Origin: an uncultured Pelagibacteraceae bacterium | Lineage (GTDB): Bacteria > Pseudomonadota > Alphaproteobacteria > Pelagibacterales > Pelagibacteraceae | Direction of reading: 5' to 3' | Assembly: GCA_902571375.1 (NCBI GenBank) | Contig: CACGBP010000002.1 | Coordinates: 1-64,000 of the forward strand | DNA: 64,000 bases | Shown: positions 37,786 to 46,765 of the stretch, one piece after another | How positions within the stretch are numbered: the stretch's first letter is position 1 | Layout: the number at the start of each line of letters is the position of its first letter | The notes under the pieces: generated by a model | Databases searched by the model: none | The model's input: only the letters and a program-made list of their open reading frames with translations | Told to the model about the DNA's origin: nothing | Program-made: the position numbers and the translations under genes

Positions 37786-37874
37786 TTGTGAAAGGTTTTT
37801 ATATTTAAAAATATTTAATTCAACTATAAAATAGTCTATTAAATCTATTAATTACTTAGTTCAACTGATTATCT

Positions 37875-38753
37875 ATGAGCCCTAATTTTAATAAAGGATT
37901 ATTTTTAACTTCTTTAGGATCTTTTTGGTGGGGATTTATAGGAGTTATATATTTTGAATATGTTTCTTTTATAGGACATGTTGAATTGGTTGTTCATAGA
38001 TGTTTATGGACAGCTGTAATGTTGTTAATAACAACTACAGCATTTTCAAAATGGAAAATTTTTTTAAAAGAAATTAAAGATAAAAAAAAATTAATAGCAT
38101 TATTTATTTCAGGATTACTAATTTTTATTAATTGGTCAATATGGATTTATGCAGTTGCTTCTGAGAGAATTATAGATGCAAGTTTTGGTTATTTTATTAT
38201 GCCAATAATAAGCGTTATGCTTGGTTATATTTTCTTTAAAGAAGAATTAAATAAGAAAAGATTTTTTTCAATTTTTTTAGTTTTAATATCTATAATCATT
38301 CTTATCTTTTTTAATTTAAAGTCACTACCATGGGTAGGTCTTATAGTTGCTTTTAGCTGGGCATTTTATAATTTAGTAAGAAAAAAAATTGAAATTGATA
38401 CAGATATTGGATTATTAATTGAAAGCTTATATATATTTCCATTTGCTTTATTTGTTTTTTATATAATTTCTCAAAATGGTTTTAACGATTTTAATTTATC
38501 TAACCCTGGACTAAGTTTATTTTTAATTTTAGCTGGTCCTATGACTGTGATTCCTTTATTTCTTTATGTGCGTGGAGTTGAAATTATAGGATTAGGACCT
38601 ACAGGAATGATTTTTTATATTACACCCACTTTACAGTTCATTTTAGGTTATTTTTATTATGGAGAAGATTTTTCATTAATTAAATTTGTAAGTTTTATTT
38701 TAATTTGGATTGCAGTAGTTATATATATGAATGATCTTTATGAAAAAAATTAA
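37875..38753 (+). CDS. rarD: EamA/RarD-type drug/metabolite transporter
   Basis: A ten-helix DMT superfamily protein of 292 residues. The RarD subtype is suggested by LGSFWWGFIGVIYFEYVSFI near the N-terminus, ELVVHRCLWTAVML, and NWSIWIYAVASERIIDASFGY-like sequence (NWSIWIYAVASERIIDAS) in the middle. Substrate unknown. First gene to the right of the island; overlaps the next gene slightly. Confidence 0.85.
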   Translation: MSPNFNKGLFLTSLGSFWWGFIGVIYFEYVSFIGHVELVVHRCLWTAVMLLITTTAFSKWKIFLKEIKDKKKLIALFISGLLIFINWSIWIYAVASERIIDASFGYFIMPIISVMLGYIFFKEELNKKRFFSIFLVLISIIILIFFNLKSLPWVGLIVAFSWAFYNLVRKKIEIDTDIGLLIESLYIFPFALFVFYIISQNGFNDFNLSNPGLSLFLILAGPMTVIPLFLYVRGVEIIGLGPTGMIFYITPTLQFILGYFYYGEDFSLIKFVSFILIWIAVVIYMNDLYEKN

Positions 38754-39741
38754 ATATTTTTTTTTAATTTCAATTTTTCTTTTTTCAAACGTATTTGCTG
38801 ATGATGACATTAATTTTGAACTATGGAAAAATAATTTCAAAAAAAGAGCTCTAGAAAACAATATTTCAGAAAAGACTTTTGATTTAGTAATGTCTAATAC
38901 TAAATTTTTACCTAATGTAATAAAATATGATAGATATCAACCTGAATTTTACGAAGACACAAAAACTTATATCACAAAAAGATCATCATCAAAAAAACTC
39001 CGCAAAGGTATTAATTTTTATTTAGAAAACACAGAATTAATAAATTTTGTAGAAAAAAAATATAATATAGAAAAAGAACTACTTTTATCTTTGATGGGTA
39101 TTGAAACAAATTTTGGTACGTATGTTGGAAAAATGGATATACTGTCCTCCTTAGCAACTTTAAGTTATGACAAAAGACGATCAGAATTCTTTACAAAAGA
39201 ATTATTAATATTATTAAAATTAATTGATCAAAACCAAATTGATTATCTTACACTATATGGTTCTTGGGCAGGAGCATTTGGTTTTTTTCAGTTCATGCCT
39301 TCAACAATCAAAAATCATGCAATAGATTTTAATAATGATAATTATATAGATTTAAAAAATTCTGAAGATGCTTATGCTTCAGCTGCAAATTATTTAAAAA
39401 AAATTGGGTGGAAAAAAAATTTACCATGTTTTTATAGAATTACTCTAAAAAATAACATTCCAAAAAAATATTTAAATGTATCTGCAAAAAAACTTACTAA
39501 TAAAAAAAAGATAAGTTTTTTTAAACAATATATCGAAAATCCTGATAAATTAGATTTTTTAAAATCAAATTATAAAGTTGCAATCATAACACCTGATAAA
39601 GATATAATACCTGGAGCTGATACTTTAAAACCTGCATTCATTGTATTTGATAATTATGAAATTATTTTACAGTGGAATCGATCATTAAGATTTGCTTTAG
39701 CAGTTTGCACTTTAAAGGATAAATTTAAAAATGAACTATAA
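38740..39741 (+). CDS. Lytic murein transglycosylase (MltB family)
   Basis: Exported peptidoglycan-cleaving enzyme, 333 residues from MKKIKYFFLI, which gives a clean signal peptide ending near NVFA. The catalytic Glu is in LMGIETNFGTYVG; the family segment YGSWAGAFGFFQFMPSTI follows. No lipobox is seen, so it is likely soluble in the periplasm. It begins the cell-wall part of the run mltB-rlpA-dac-tmk-holB-metG-tatD. Confidence 0.9.
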   Translation: MKKIKYFFLISIFLFSNVFADDDINFELWKNNFKKRALENNISEKTFDLVMSNTKFLPNVIKYDRYQPEFYEDTKTYITKRSSSKKLRKGINFYLENTELINFVEKKYNIEKELLLSLMGIETNFGTYVGKMDILSSLATLSYDKRRSEFFTKELLILLKLIDQNQIDYLTLYGSWAGAFGFFQFMPSTIKNHAIDFNNDNYIDLKNSEDAYASAANYLKKIGWKKNLPCFYRITLKNNIPKKYLNVSAKKLTNKKKISFFKQYIENPDKLDFLKSNYKVAIITPDKDIIPGADTLKPAFIVFDNYEIILQWNRSLRFALAVCTLKDKFKNEL

Positions 39742-40480
39742 AATTTTATTAATTTTCTTATTATCTATTTTTCTTATTAGTTGTGAGCAAAATTTAAAAG
39801 AATTGAATAAATCTAAATTTAAAGTTGAAAAAAAATATAAAAATATAGGTTTTGCGCTAATTTATGAAAATGATATTAAAAAAATCAAAAAAATTGATGA
39901 TAGATCTTTATTAATTCACCATAAATATTTAAAAAGAAATTCTACAGTTAAAATAACAAATCCAAAAAATGGTAAATCTTTATTAGCAAAAGTTTTATCT
40001 AATAGACAAGAATTTTCAGATTTTTACAATTCTATAATATCTAAAAGAATAGCTGAAGATTTAGAATTGGATTTTAAAGAACCTTATTTAGAAATAGTTC
40101 TGATTTCAAAAGACTCTACATTCATTGCCAAAAAATCAAAAACTTTTGAAGAAGAAAAAAAGGTTGCAGAAAAGGCTCCAATTGATGGAATTCAAATTAA
40201 TGACCTCAATAAAAAATTAACAAATAAAGATAAAGCTATTAAAGAAAATTTTTCATATTCAATTAAAATAGCTGATTTTTACTATCGAGATACTGCTAAA
40301 ATAATGGTCTCAAGAATCAAATCTGAAACTTCCTTAAAAAACGCAGTTATTAAAAAGTTATCAGAAACAAATTATAGAGTTTTAATAGGACCTTTTGATG
40401 ATATAAAAAGTTTGAAAGAGTCATTTGAAAAGATAAAATCTCTTAATTTTGAAAATTTAGAAATACTTAAAAATGTTTAA
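39731..40480 (+). CDS. RlpA-like lipoprotein with C-terminal SPOR domain, degenerate catalytic site
   Basis: Lipoprotein of 249 residues with lipobox LISC at about residues 15-18. The middle holds a divergent double-psi beta-barrel (IHHKYLKRNSTVKITNPKNG, then SLLAKVLSNRQEFSDFY), and the last 75 residues form an SPOR domain (SIKIADFYYRDTAKIMVSRI ... YRVLIGPFDD). In active RlpA the barrel contains a VNDRGPF segment with a catalytic Asp; here the segment reads VLSNRQEF, so the Asp is missing. Peptidoglycan binding is likely retained; lytic activity probably is not. Confidence 0.75.
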   Translation: MNYKILLIFLLSIFLISCEQNLKELNKSKFKVEKKYKNIGFALIYENDIKKIKKIDDRSLLIHHKYLKRNSTVKITNPKNGKSLLAKVLSNRQEFSDFYNSIISKRIAEDLELDFKEPYLEIVLISKDSTFIAKKSKTFEEEKKVAEKAPIDGIQINDLNKKLTNKDKAIKENFSYSIKIADFYYRDTAKIMVSRIKSETSLKNAVIKKLSETNYRVLIGPFDDIKSLKESFEKIKSLNFENLEILKNV

Positions 40481-41624
40481 AAAAATTCTTCTTATAAATT
40501 TACTGTTAATTTTTTTCACGAACTTATCTTTTTCAAATATTGAAATAAAAGCAAGGACAGCAATTCTTCAAGATTTTTTATCAGGTGAAATTTTATACGA
40601 AAAAGAACCGGATAGATCAATTTATCCCGCATCCATGACAAAAATTATGACAGCAATAATAGCTTTTGATTTAATAAAATCTGGTGACTTAGATTTAAAT
40701 GATAAATTTATAATTTCAGAAAAAGCTTGGAGGTTATCAACAGCAGGTTATTCATCAATGTTCATTATGGTGGGTGATGAAGTTTCTGTGGAAAATCTTT
40801 TAAAAGGAATTATTGTTGCTTCAGGTAATGACGCATGCATAGCTCTTGCTGAAGGTATTGCTGGCACAGAAGAGGAATTTGCTATTTTGATGACAATGAA
40901 AGCTAAAGAACTTGGAATGGAAAATTCAAATTTTGCAAATTCATCAGGAATAAATGATCCTGACAATTATTCAACAGTAAGAGATATATTATTAATGTCA
41001 AACTATTTAATAAAGGAACATCCAAATCTCTATACCTGGTTTAGTGAAAAAGAATTTACCTGGGATAGAACAGGAGGAGACCCTATAACTCAAGGAAATA
41101 GAAATCCTCTTTTATATAAAAATCTTGGTGTTGATGGAATTAAAACTGGATATCTAGCAGTTGAGAGATATTCTCTAGCTTCCTCACTTGTGAGAAACGG
41201 CAGAAGACTAGTTGCAGTAGGAAGTGGCTTTGAAACTAAAAATTCTAGATCAAGAGAAAGCTCGAAACTTTTAACATACGGTTTAACAAATTTTGATTTG
41301 ATTGAAATAGCAAAAGCAAATGAACCAATTGATAAAGTTGATGTATGGTTGGGTAAAGAAAATCAATTAGAAGTTTACGTTGATAAAGATATATATAAAA
41401 CAATAAAAAAAGCGCAAAAAAGACTATTAAAAATATCTGTAAATTACACAGGACCTATAGAAGCTCCAATTACCAAAAATCAAGTTATTGGAAAGTTGAA
41501 AGTTGTATATGATCAAGATTTGATAGGTGAATATAATCTATTGGCCTCTAAAGAAATAAAAAAAGTTAATATTTTCACTAGATTAATGAAATCTTTGAAT
41601 TATTTAATCTGGGGTGATGTATAA
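40473..41624 (+). CDS. D-alanyl-D-alanine carboxypeptidase (PBP5/6 family)
   Basis: Low-molecular-weight penicillin-binding protein trimming peptidoglycan pentapeptides, 383 residues. A signal peptide is followed by the active-site tetrad SMTK (Ser54, Lys57), the SGN triad in VASGNDACIAL and KTG in DGIKTGYLAV. The C-terminal beta domain ends with an amphipathic membrane-anchoring stretch (FTRLMKSLNYLIWGDV). Eight-base overlap with the SPOR gene before it. Confidence 0.93.
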   Translation: MFKKILLINLLLIFFTNLSFSNIEIKARTAILQDFLSGEILYEKEPDRSIYPASMTKIMTAIIAFDLIKSGDLDLNDKFIISEKAWRLSTAGYSSMFIMVGDEVSVENLLKGIIVASGNDACIALAEGIAGTEEEFAILMTMKAKELGMENSNFANSSGINDPDNYSTVRDILLMSNYLIKEHPNLYTWFSEKEFTWDRTGGDPITQGNRNPLLYKNLGVDGIKTGYLAVERYSLASSLVRNGRRLVAVGSGFETKNSRSRESSKLLTYGLTNFDLIEIAKANEPIDKVDVWLGKENQLEVYVDKDIYKTIKKAQKRLLKISVNYTGPIEAPITKNQVIGKLKVVYDQDLIGEYNLLASKEIKKVNIFTRLMKSLNYLIWGDV

Positions 41625-42228
41625 AAAACCTGTAATTGTTTTTGAGGGAATAGAAGGTAGTGGTAAAAGTTACCATTCCACAAAAGTATCAAATTATCTT
41701 AAAAAGAAAAAAATAGATCATATTAAAATTCGAGAACCGGGAGGTTCAATTAATTCTGAAAAAATAAGAAAATTAATTTTAAATAAAAAATCAAAATTTA
41801 ATAGAAATACTGATTTATTACTTTATCTAGCCTCAAGAAGCGAAAATATATCTATTCTGAAAAAAAATTTTCGAAAAAAAATTATTCTTATTGATAGATT
41901 TACTGACTCAACTATTGCATATCAACATTATGGATTTGGTGTAAATAAGAATTTGATAAATGTTATTAATCAATATTTATTAAAAAATTTCAAAGTTGAT
42001 TATACTTTTCTAAACATTGTAAATAAAAAAAATCTAAATAAGAGGCTTAAATTAAGAAAATCACTTAATCGATATGATAAATTTGATTATAATTTCTATA
42101 AAAAAGTTCAGAGAGGTTTTTTGAAATTATCTAAAAAAGATAAAAAAAGGTATCAAATAATTGACTCTAATTTAGATATAAAACACAATTTATCACTTGT
42201 ATTTAAAAGAATAGATAAACTAATATGA
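41617..42228 (+). CDS. tmk: Thymidylate kinase
   Basis: Phosphorylates dTMP to dTDP, 203 residues from the ATG; a GTG one codon upstream is an alternative. The P-loop is GIEGSGKS, the DR motif appears as IDRFTDSTIAYQHYG, and the LID region follows. Overlaps the end of the carboxypeptidase gene and is coupled to holB. Confidence 0.94.
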   Translation: MYKKPVIVFEGIEGSGKSYHSTKVSNYLKKKKIDHIKIREPGGSINSEKIRKLILNKKSKFNRNTDLLLYLASRSENISILKKNFRKKIILIDRFTDSTIAYQHYGFGVNKNLINVINQYLLKNFKVDYTFLNIVNKKNLNKRLKLRKSLNRYDKFDYNFYKKVQRGFLKLSKKDKKRYQIIDSNLDIKHNLSLVFKRIDKLI

Positions 42229-43157
42229 TTGATCTATCCCCTATAAATCAAAAAAAATTATTTGGCTTGGAAAAATTTATCAATCAATTAATTCGCTTAT
42301 ATGAGAGCAATGATTTACCAAATAAAATTCTATTAAGTGGACAAAAAGGGCAGGGTAAATCAACTCTTGCATATCATTTTATTAATTACGTTTTATCAAA
42401 AAATGAAAAATATACCTACGATTTAGAAAATTTCGAAATTGATCAAGAAAATCGATCCTTTAAAACTATATTAAATAAATCAAATATAAATTTTTATCTT
42501 TTAGATATAAATGATGAAAAAAAAAGCATTGATATTAATCAAGTACGAGAACTGATATCCAATTTAAATAAGTCCTCTTTTAATGATAAGCCAAGATTTG
42601 TATTGATAGATAATATCGAATTCCTAAATATTAATTCTCTTAATGCTCTCTTAAAAATTTTAGAAGAACCTTCCTTAAATGTTTATTTTATATTAATTAA
42701 CAATAATAAAAAAATTTTACCAACTCTATTATCTAGATGTATTAATTTTAAGATTTCATTATCGAATAATGAAAATCTAGAAATTATTGATAAACTCTTA
42801 CTAGATAAACATAAGAATAAGATTAATAATGATATTATCAATTATTATTTTACACCAGGAAATATTTACAACTTAATCAAATTCGCAGAAGAAAATAATT
42901 ATGATCTAAAAAATATGAAACTTCATGTTTTTTTGAATACTTTAATAGAAAATAATCATTATAAGAAAGATAACAGAATTAGACTTTTTATTTATGATTT
43001 AATTGAATTTTATTTTACTAAGTTAAATACACCAACTTCTAAAGATATTTATGAAAAGTATAATTATTTTATGCAAAGAATATTAAATACAAAAAAATTT
43101 AATTTAGATGAAGAATCATTATTTATTGAATTTAAACACAAAATATTAAATGGATAA
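42225..43157 (+). CDS. holB: DNA polymerase III delta' subunit
   Basis: Clamp-loader subunit, 310 residues. AAA+ features include the P-loop GQKGQGKSTLA, DINQVRELISNLNKS, the Walker B-like FVLIDNIEFLNINSLNALLK and the sensor 1 region LPTLLSRC. The zinc-binding cysteines of longer homologues are missing. Position after tmk supports the call. Coupled to metG by an eight-base overlap. Confidence 0.9.
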   Translation: MIDLSPINQKKLFGLEKFINQLIRLYESNDLPNKILLSGQKGQGKSTLAYHFINYVLSKNEKYTYDLENFEIDQENRSFKTILNKSNINFYLLDINDEKKSIDINQVRELISNLNKSSFNDKPRFVLIDNIEFLNINSLNALLKILEEPSLNVYFILINNNKKILPTLLSRCINFKISLSNNENLEIIDKLLLDKHKNKINNDIINYYFTPGNIYNLIKFAEENNYDLKNMKLHVFLNTLIENNHYKKDNRIRLFIYDLIEFYFTKLNTPTSKDIYEKYNYFMQRILNTKKFNLDEESLFIEFKHKILNG

Positions 43158-44697
43158 AAACTTTTATATTACAACGCCTATATATTACCCATCAGCTAAA
43201 CCACATATGGGTCATGCGTATTCAAGCATTATTGCAGATTTTTTTGCAAGATTTAAAAAAATAGATGGATATAAAGTTCATTTTTTAACTGGTACTGATG
43301 AACATGGTTTAAAAATACAAAGAGCTGCTGAAAACAAAGGTTTAGAACCATCACTATTCTGTGATCAAATAAGCAAAACTTTTAAAGATTTATCAATGAC
43401 TTTAAATTTATCTAATACAGATTTTATTAGAACAACTGAGGAACGACACAAAAAATCAGTTCAATATTTATGGGAAGAATTAAAAAAAAATGACGATATT
43501 TATTTATCAAAATATTCTGGGTGGTATTCAGTATCTGATGAAGCTTTTTACAATGAGGATGAAATTGAGGATTTAGATAACAAAAAAGTTGCTATATCCT
43601 CAAAATCTCCTGTTGAATGGGTTGACGAAGAGTCTTATTTTTTTAGATTATCTAAATGGGAAAAACCATTACTAAATTTATATGAACAAAATCCAGATTT
43701 TATTTCGCCAGCGTCTAGAAGAAATGAGGTAATTAGCTTTGTTAAAAGTGGATTAAAAGATTTATCAGTTAGTAGAAAAAGTTTTTCTTGGGGAATAAAA
43801 GTTCCTAATGATGATAAACATGTAATATATGTATGGTTAGATGCCCTCACTAATTATATAAGTGCTTTAAATTATCCTGATAAAAATAATGAATTATATA
43901 AAAAATTTTGGCCAGCTTCTATTCATCTTATTGGAAAAGATATATTAAGATTTCATGCAGTATATTGGCCTGCATTTCTTTTAGCTGCAAAAATAGTTCC
44001 TCCAAAAAAAGTTTACGGACACGGGTGGATATTGTCTAACGAAGAAAAAATGTCTAAATCAAAAGGAAACATTTTAGATCCACTAGAAATTATAAAACAG
44101 TATGGTCTTGATCCTTTAAGATATTATTTAATAAAAGAGGTTTCTTTTGGAAATGACGGAAATATTTCTCAAGAAAGACTAGAAGATTGCATTAATAGCG
44201 ATCTAGCTAACAATTTTGGTAATTTATGTCAGCGTGTTTCTGCTTTTACTATTAAAAATTGTGATAGCAAAATTCCAAAAGAAATTGAGTTTGAGAATGA
44301 CGATAAAAAAATTTTAAATGAGTATACTCAAAACTTAGATAGATTAAGATCTGAGATAGATAATCAAAATATTAATTATTATATTGATTATATTGTGAGT
44401 CGATTATTTGAAGCAAATAAATATTTTAATGATCAGGAACCATGGAAAAAAAAAGATAACATAATTAGACTAAATACAATTGTTTACACTACTCTTGAAA
44501 TTGTAAGAAAAATAACTTTTTTACTTTATCCAATTATTCCACAATCATCTTTAAAAGCACTAGAAATTTTCAATCTTAAAGAAAATGATGTTGTTTTTGA
44601 AACTATTGGAAATAATGAATTTTTAAAAAAAGGAAGTGGTATAAATAAAATTGATATATTATTTAACAAGATAGAAAAAGAGAAAGAAAATGATTGA
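43150..44697 (+). CDS. metG: Methionyl-tRNA synthetase
   Basis: Class I synthetase for methionine, 515 residues. The HIGH-type motif is YYPSAKPHMGHAYS and the KMSKS loop is NEEKMSKSKGN. The connective peptide lacks the four zinc cysteines, and the C-terminal dimer domain of longer enzymes is absent, giving a short form common in alphaproteobacteria. Overlaps the following tatD gene by eight bases. Confidence 0.96.
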   Translation: MDKNFYITTPIYYPSAKPHMGHAYSSIIADFFARFKKIDGYKVHFLTGTDEHGLKIQRAAENKGLEPSLFCDQISKTFKDLSMTLNLSNTDFIRTTEERHKKSVQYLWEELKKNDDIYLSKYSGWYSVSDEAFYNEDEIEDLDNKKVAISSKSPVEWVDEESYFFRLSKWEKPLLNLYEQNPDFISPASRRNEVISFVKSGLKDLSVSRKSFSWGIKVPNDDKHVIYVWLDALTNYISALNYPDKNNELYKKFWPASIHLIGKDILRFHAVYWPAFLLAAKIVPPKKVYGHGWILSNEEKMSKSKGNILDPLEIIKQYGLDPLRYYLIKEVSFGNDGNISQERLEDCINSDLANNFGNLCQRVSAFTIKNCDSKIPKEIEFENDDKKILNEYTQNLDRLRSEIDNQNINYYIDYIVSRLFEANKYFNDQEPWKKKDNIIRLNTIVYTTLEIVRKITFLLYPIIPQSSLKALEIFNLKENDVVFETIGNNEFLKKGSGINKIDILFNKIEKEKEND

Positions 44698-45451
44698 TTC
44701 ACATTGCCACTTAGATCACGAACCATTATTCAGTGATTTAAAAAATGTTATAAAGCGATCAAAGGAAATTGGTATTAAAAAATTGTTAACAATATCTACA
44801 TCAATTGAAAGTTTTTCCAGAGTAAAAGAAATTGTAAATAAAGACGACATAATATTTGGCACAATTGGAATACACCCGCACGAAACAGATAGAAATAAGA
44901 TAAATTCAGAATTTTTTATAAAAAATTTGAATGAAAATAAAAAGATTATCGGAATAGGAGAAACTGGTCTTGATTTTTATTACGATAATTCTGATAGAGA
45001 TAAACAAATAGAAAGTTTCAAGATACACATTGAAGCTGCATTGAAAGCAAATATACCATTAATAATTCATTCAAGGAACGCTGAAGAAAAAACTTTTGAT
45101 ATATTAAATGATTACAAAAAAGAAAATCTTAAAATTTTGATGCACTGTTTTACTGGATCACAAAAATTTGCTGAACAACTTTTAGAATTTAATTCTTATT
45201 TTTCAGCTAGCGGAATTATTACTTTTAAAAATTCTGCAGAACTTCAAAAAACATTTAAATTTCTTCCTTTAGATAAAATTCTAATCGAAACTGATAGTCC
45301 ATTTTTGGCTCCAGTCCCTAACAGAGGAAAAAAAAATGAACCATCATTTATAGATTTTACAGCAACAAAACTTGCAGAAATTAAAGGTATTGAAAAATCT
45401 GAAATTATCAAAATTACTTCAGATAATTTTAACAATCTTTTTTTTAATTAA
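44690..45451 (+). CDS. TatD family metal-dependent hydrolase
   Basis: TIM-barrel hydrolase of 253 residues in the TatD/YcfH family (DNase-like activity in some members). Metal ligands are in IDSHCHLDHE, GETGLDFYYD, IIHSRNAEE, MHCFTGS and IETDSPFLAP. Its place between metG and a metallo-beta-lactamase gene is the usual one in alphaproteobacteria. Confidence 0.92.
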   Translation: MIDSHCHLDHEPLFSDLKNVIKRSKEIGIKKLLTISTSIESFSRVKEIVNKDDIIFGTIGIHPHETDRNKINSEFFIKNLNENKKIIGIGETGLDFYYDNSDRDKQIESFKIHIEAALKANIPLIIHSRNAEEKTFDILNDYKKENLKILMHCFTGSQKFAEQLLEFNSYFSASGIITFKNSAELQKTFKFLPLDKILIETDSPFLAPVPNRGKKNEPSFIDFTATKLAEIKGIEKSEIIKITSDNFNNLFFN

Positions 45452-45457
45452 AATTAC

Positions 45458-46228
45458 ATGAAATTTATAATACTTGGTTGTGGAAGTTCGATGGGTGTAC
45501 CAAGGCCAGACGGTTTTTTTGGAAATTGTGATCCAAAAAATAAAAAAAATTATAGAACACGATGTTCTGCCTTACTGAAAACCTCTAATCAAAATATTTT
45601 AATTGATACATCACCAGATTTACGTCAACAACTTTTAAATAATAAAATACAAAAAATCGATAAAGTTATTTATTCACATATGCATGCTGATCAAACACAT
45701 GGTATTAATGATCTAAGGACCTTTTACATTCAGAATAAAAAACAAATTAATGTATATTCTGATAATATCACAGCTAAATATTTAAAAAAAACTTTTGGAT
45801 ATTGTTTTTCTAAAAATAATCAAGAATATCCTGCGATATTAAAATTAAATAAAATAAATAAAGATTTATTTATTGAAGATTTAAAAAAACAAAAAAAAAT
45901 AAAAGCTGTCAAAGTAAAACACGGTAAAGTTCAAGCTATATGTTATATCATTGATAAAAAACTAGCGTATATTAGTGATGTAAGTGAAATTCATTCAAAA
46001 GATTTTAAATATTTCAAAAATCTTAAATACTTAATTATAGATTGTTTGTGGTATAGAAATCATCCATCACACTTCAATTTAGAAAAATCATTATCTATGA
46101 TTAAAAAATTTAAACCTAAAAAAGCTATACTTACTAATCTTCATTCCGATTTAGACTATTCAATGCTTAAAAGAATGTTACCAAAAAATATTGAACCTGC
46201 TTATGATGGTTTAACTGTCAATTTCTAA
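45458..46228 (+). CDS. MBL-fold metal-dependent hydrolase (PhnP-like)
   Basis: Metallo-beta-lactamase superfamily protein of 256 residues. GCGSSMGVPRPDGFFGNCDP at the N-terminus and RTRCSALLKT are typical of the PhnP-like group. The metal motif reads HMHADQTHGINDLR, with Gln where HxHxDH has the last His, a variation I recall from alphaproteobacterial relatives. No phn genes are nearby, so a C-P lyase pathway role is unlikely. The last gene of the rightward operon. Confidence 0.85.
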   Translation: MKFIILGCGSSMGVPRPDGFFGNCDPKNKKNYRTRCSALLKTSNQNILIDTSPDLRQQLLNNKIQKIDKVIYSHMHADQTHGINDLRTFYIQNKKQINVYSDNITAKYLKKTFGYCFSKNNQEYPAILKLNKINKDLFIEDLKKQKKIKAVKVKHGKVQAICYIIDKKLAYISDVSEIHSKDFKYFKNLKYLIIDCLWYRNHPSHFNLEKSLSMIKKFKPKKAILTNLHSDLDYSMLKRMLPKNIEPAYDGLTVNF

Positions 46229-46765
46229 AATTTTTTCAATTTCAGTAATCATTTTTTTAGACATGGGTTTTGTCATTGATGAAAATGTATCTTCTATCTT
46301 ACCTTCTTTATTAATCAAAATTTTATAAAAATTCCATTTAGGGACAGCTGATTTGCCGTGATTTTCTTTTGCCCATTTGAAAATTTCATGAGCATTTTTA
46401 CCTTTGACTTCTGTTATAGTTGTCAATGGAAAGTTAATATTAAAATTTACTTCACAAAATTTTTTAATATCAGCATTGTTATTTTTCTCTTGATTAAATG
46501 AGTTGGATGGAACACCAAGGACTATCAAACCTTTCTCTTTATAGATATTCCACAACTTCTGTAATTCACTATATTGTTTTGTAAAACCACAATAACTAGC
46601 TGTATTCACAATTAAGATAACTTTATTTTTGTATTCACTAAAATTTATTGTCTCACCAGTTATACTTTCTATACTGAAGTCATAAATTTTTTTTTCATAG
46701 TTTGCATTTGCTGAAGTTTTAAAAAAAAACATGATTATAGATAATATAAATATTATTCTTTTCAT
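46211..46765 (-). CDS. Glutathione peroxidase, exported
   Basis: Thiol peroxidase of 184 residues with a signal peptide (MKRIIFILSIIMFFFKTSAN). Active-site Cys is in VNTASYCGFTKQY, a cysteine rather than selenocysteine enzyme; GVPSNSFNQE supplies the Gln and VPKWNFYKILI the Trp/Asn. Reduces hydroperoxides, likely in the periplasm. It overlaps nhaA by four bases and converges with the hydrolase gene. Confidence 0.9.
   Translation of the reverse strand: MKRIIFILSIIMFFFKTSANANYEKKIYDFSIESITGETINFSEYKNKVILIVNTASYCGFTKQYSELQKLWNIYKEKGLIVLGVPSNSFNQEKNNNADIKKFCEVNFNINFPLTTITEVKGKNAHEIFKWAKENHGKSAVPKWNFYKILINKEGKIEDTFSSMTKPMSKKMITEIEKILEIDS

Larger units (their letters stand above)
34486..37788. mobile_element. 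Putative 3.2 kb genomic island at tRNA-Ser carrying a phospholipid-remodelling cassette
   Basis: The segment is bounded on the left by the intact tRNA-Ser gene and on the right by a 42-base perfect copy of its 5' half. Weaker similarity continues about 35 bases further out on both sides. A second 25-base direct repeat lies just inside each end. The cargo is a lipid kinase, a PlcP-type phosphoesterase and a glycosyltransferase. There is no integrase inside, so mobility must have come from an element since decayed, or the unit was brought in by recombination. Island status is inferred from the repeats. Confidence 0.55.
37564..37874. other. Right end of the tRNA-Ser island, non-coding
   Basis: About 310 bases without a convincing gene. 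It holds the right copy of the 25-base repeat, about 116 bases of unique sequence with no recognisable gene, and the tRNA-Ser half copy. The last 85 bases form the leader of the next transporter gene and keep the similarity to the tRNA-Ser upstream region. Confidence 0.6.

Noticed and set aside
45650-45720. Loss of the metal-binding motif in the MBL-fold hydrolase
   Set aside because: The Gln in HMHADQTHG looks like a lineage-typical variant, so I did not treat the gene as broken.
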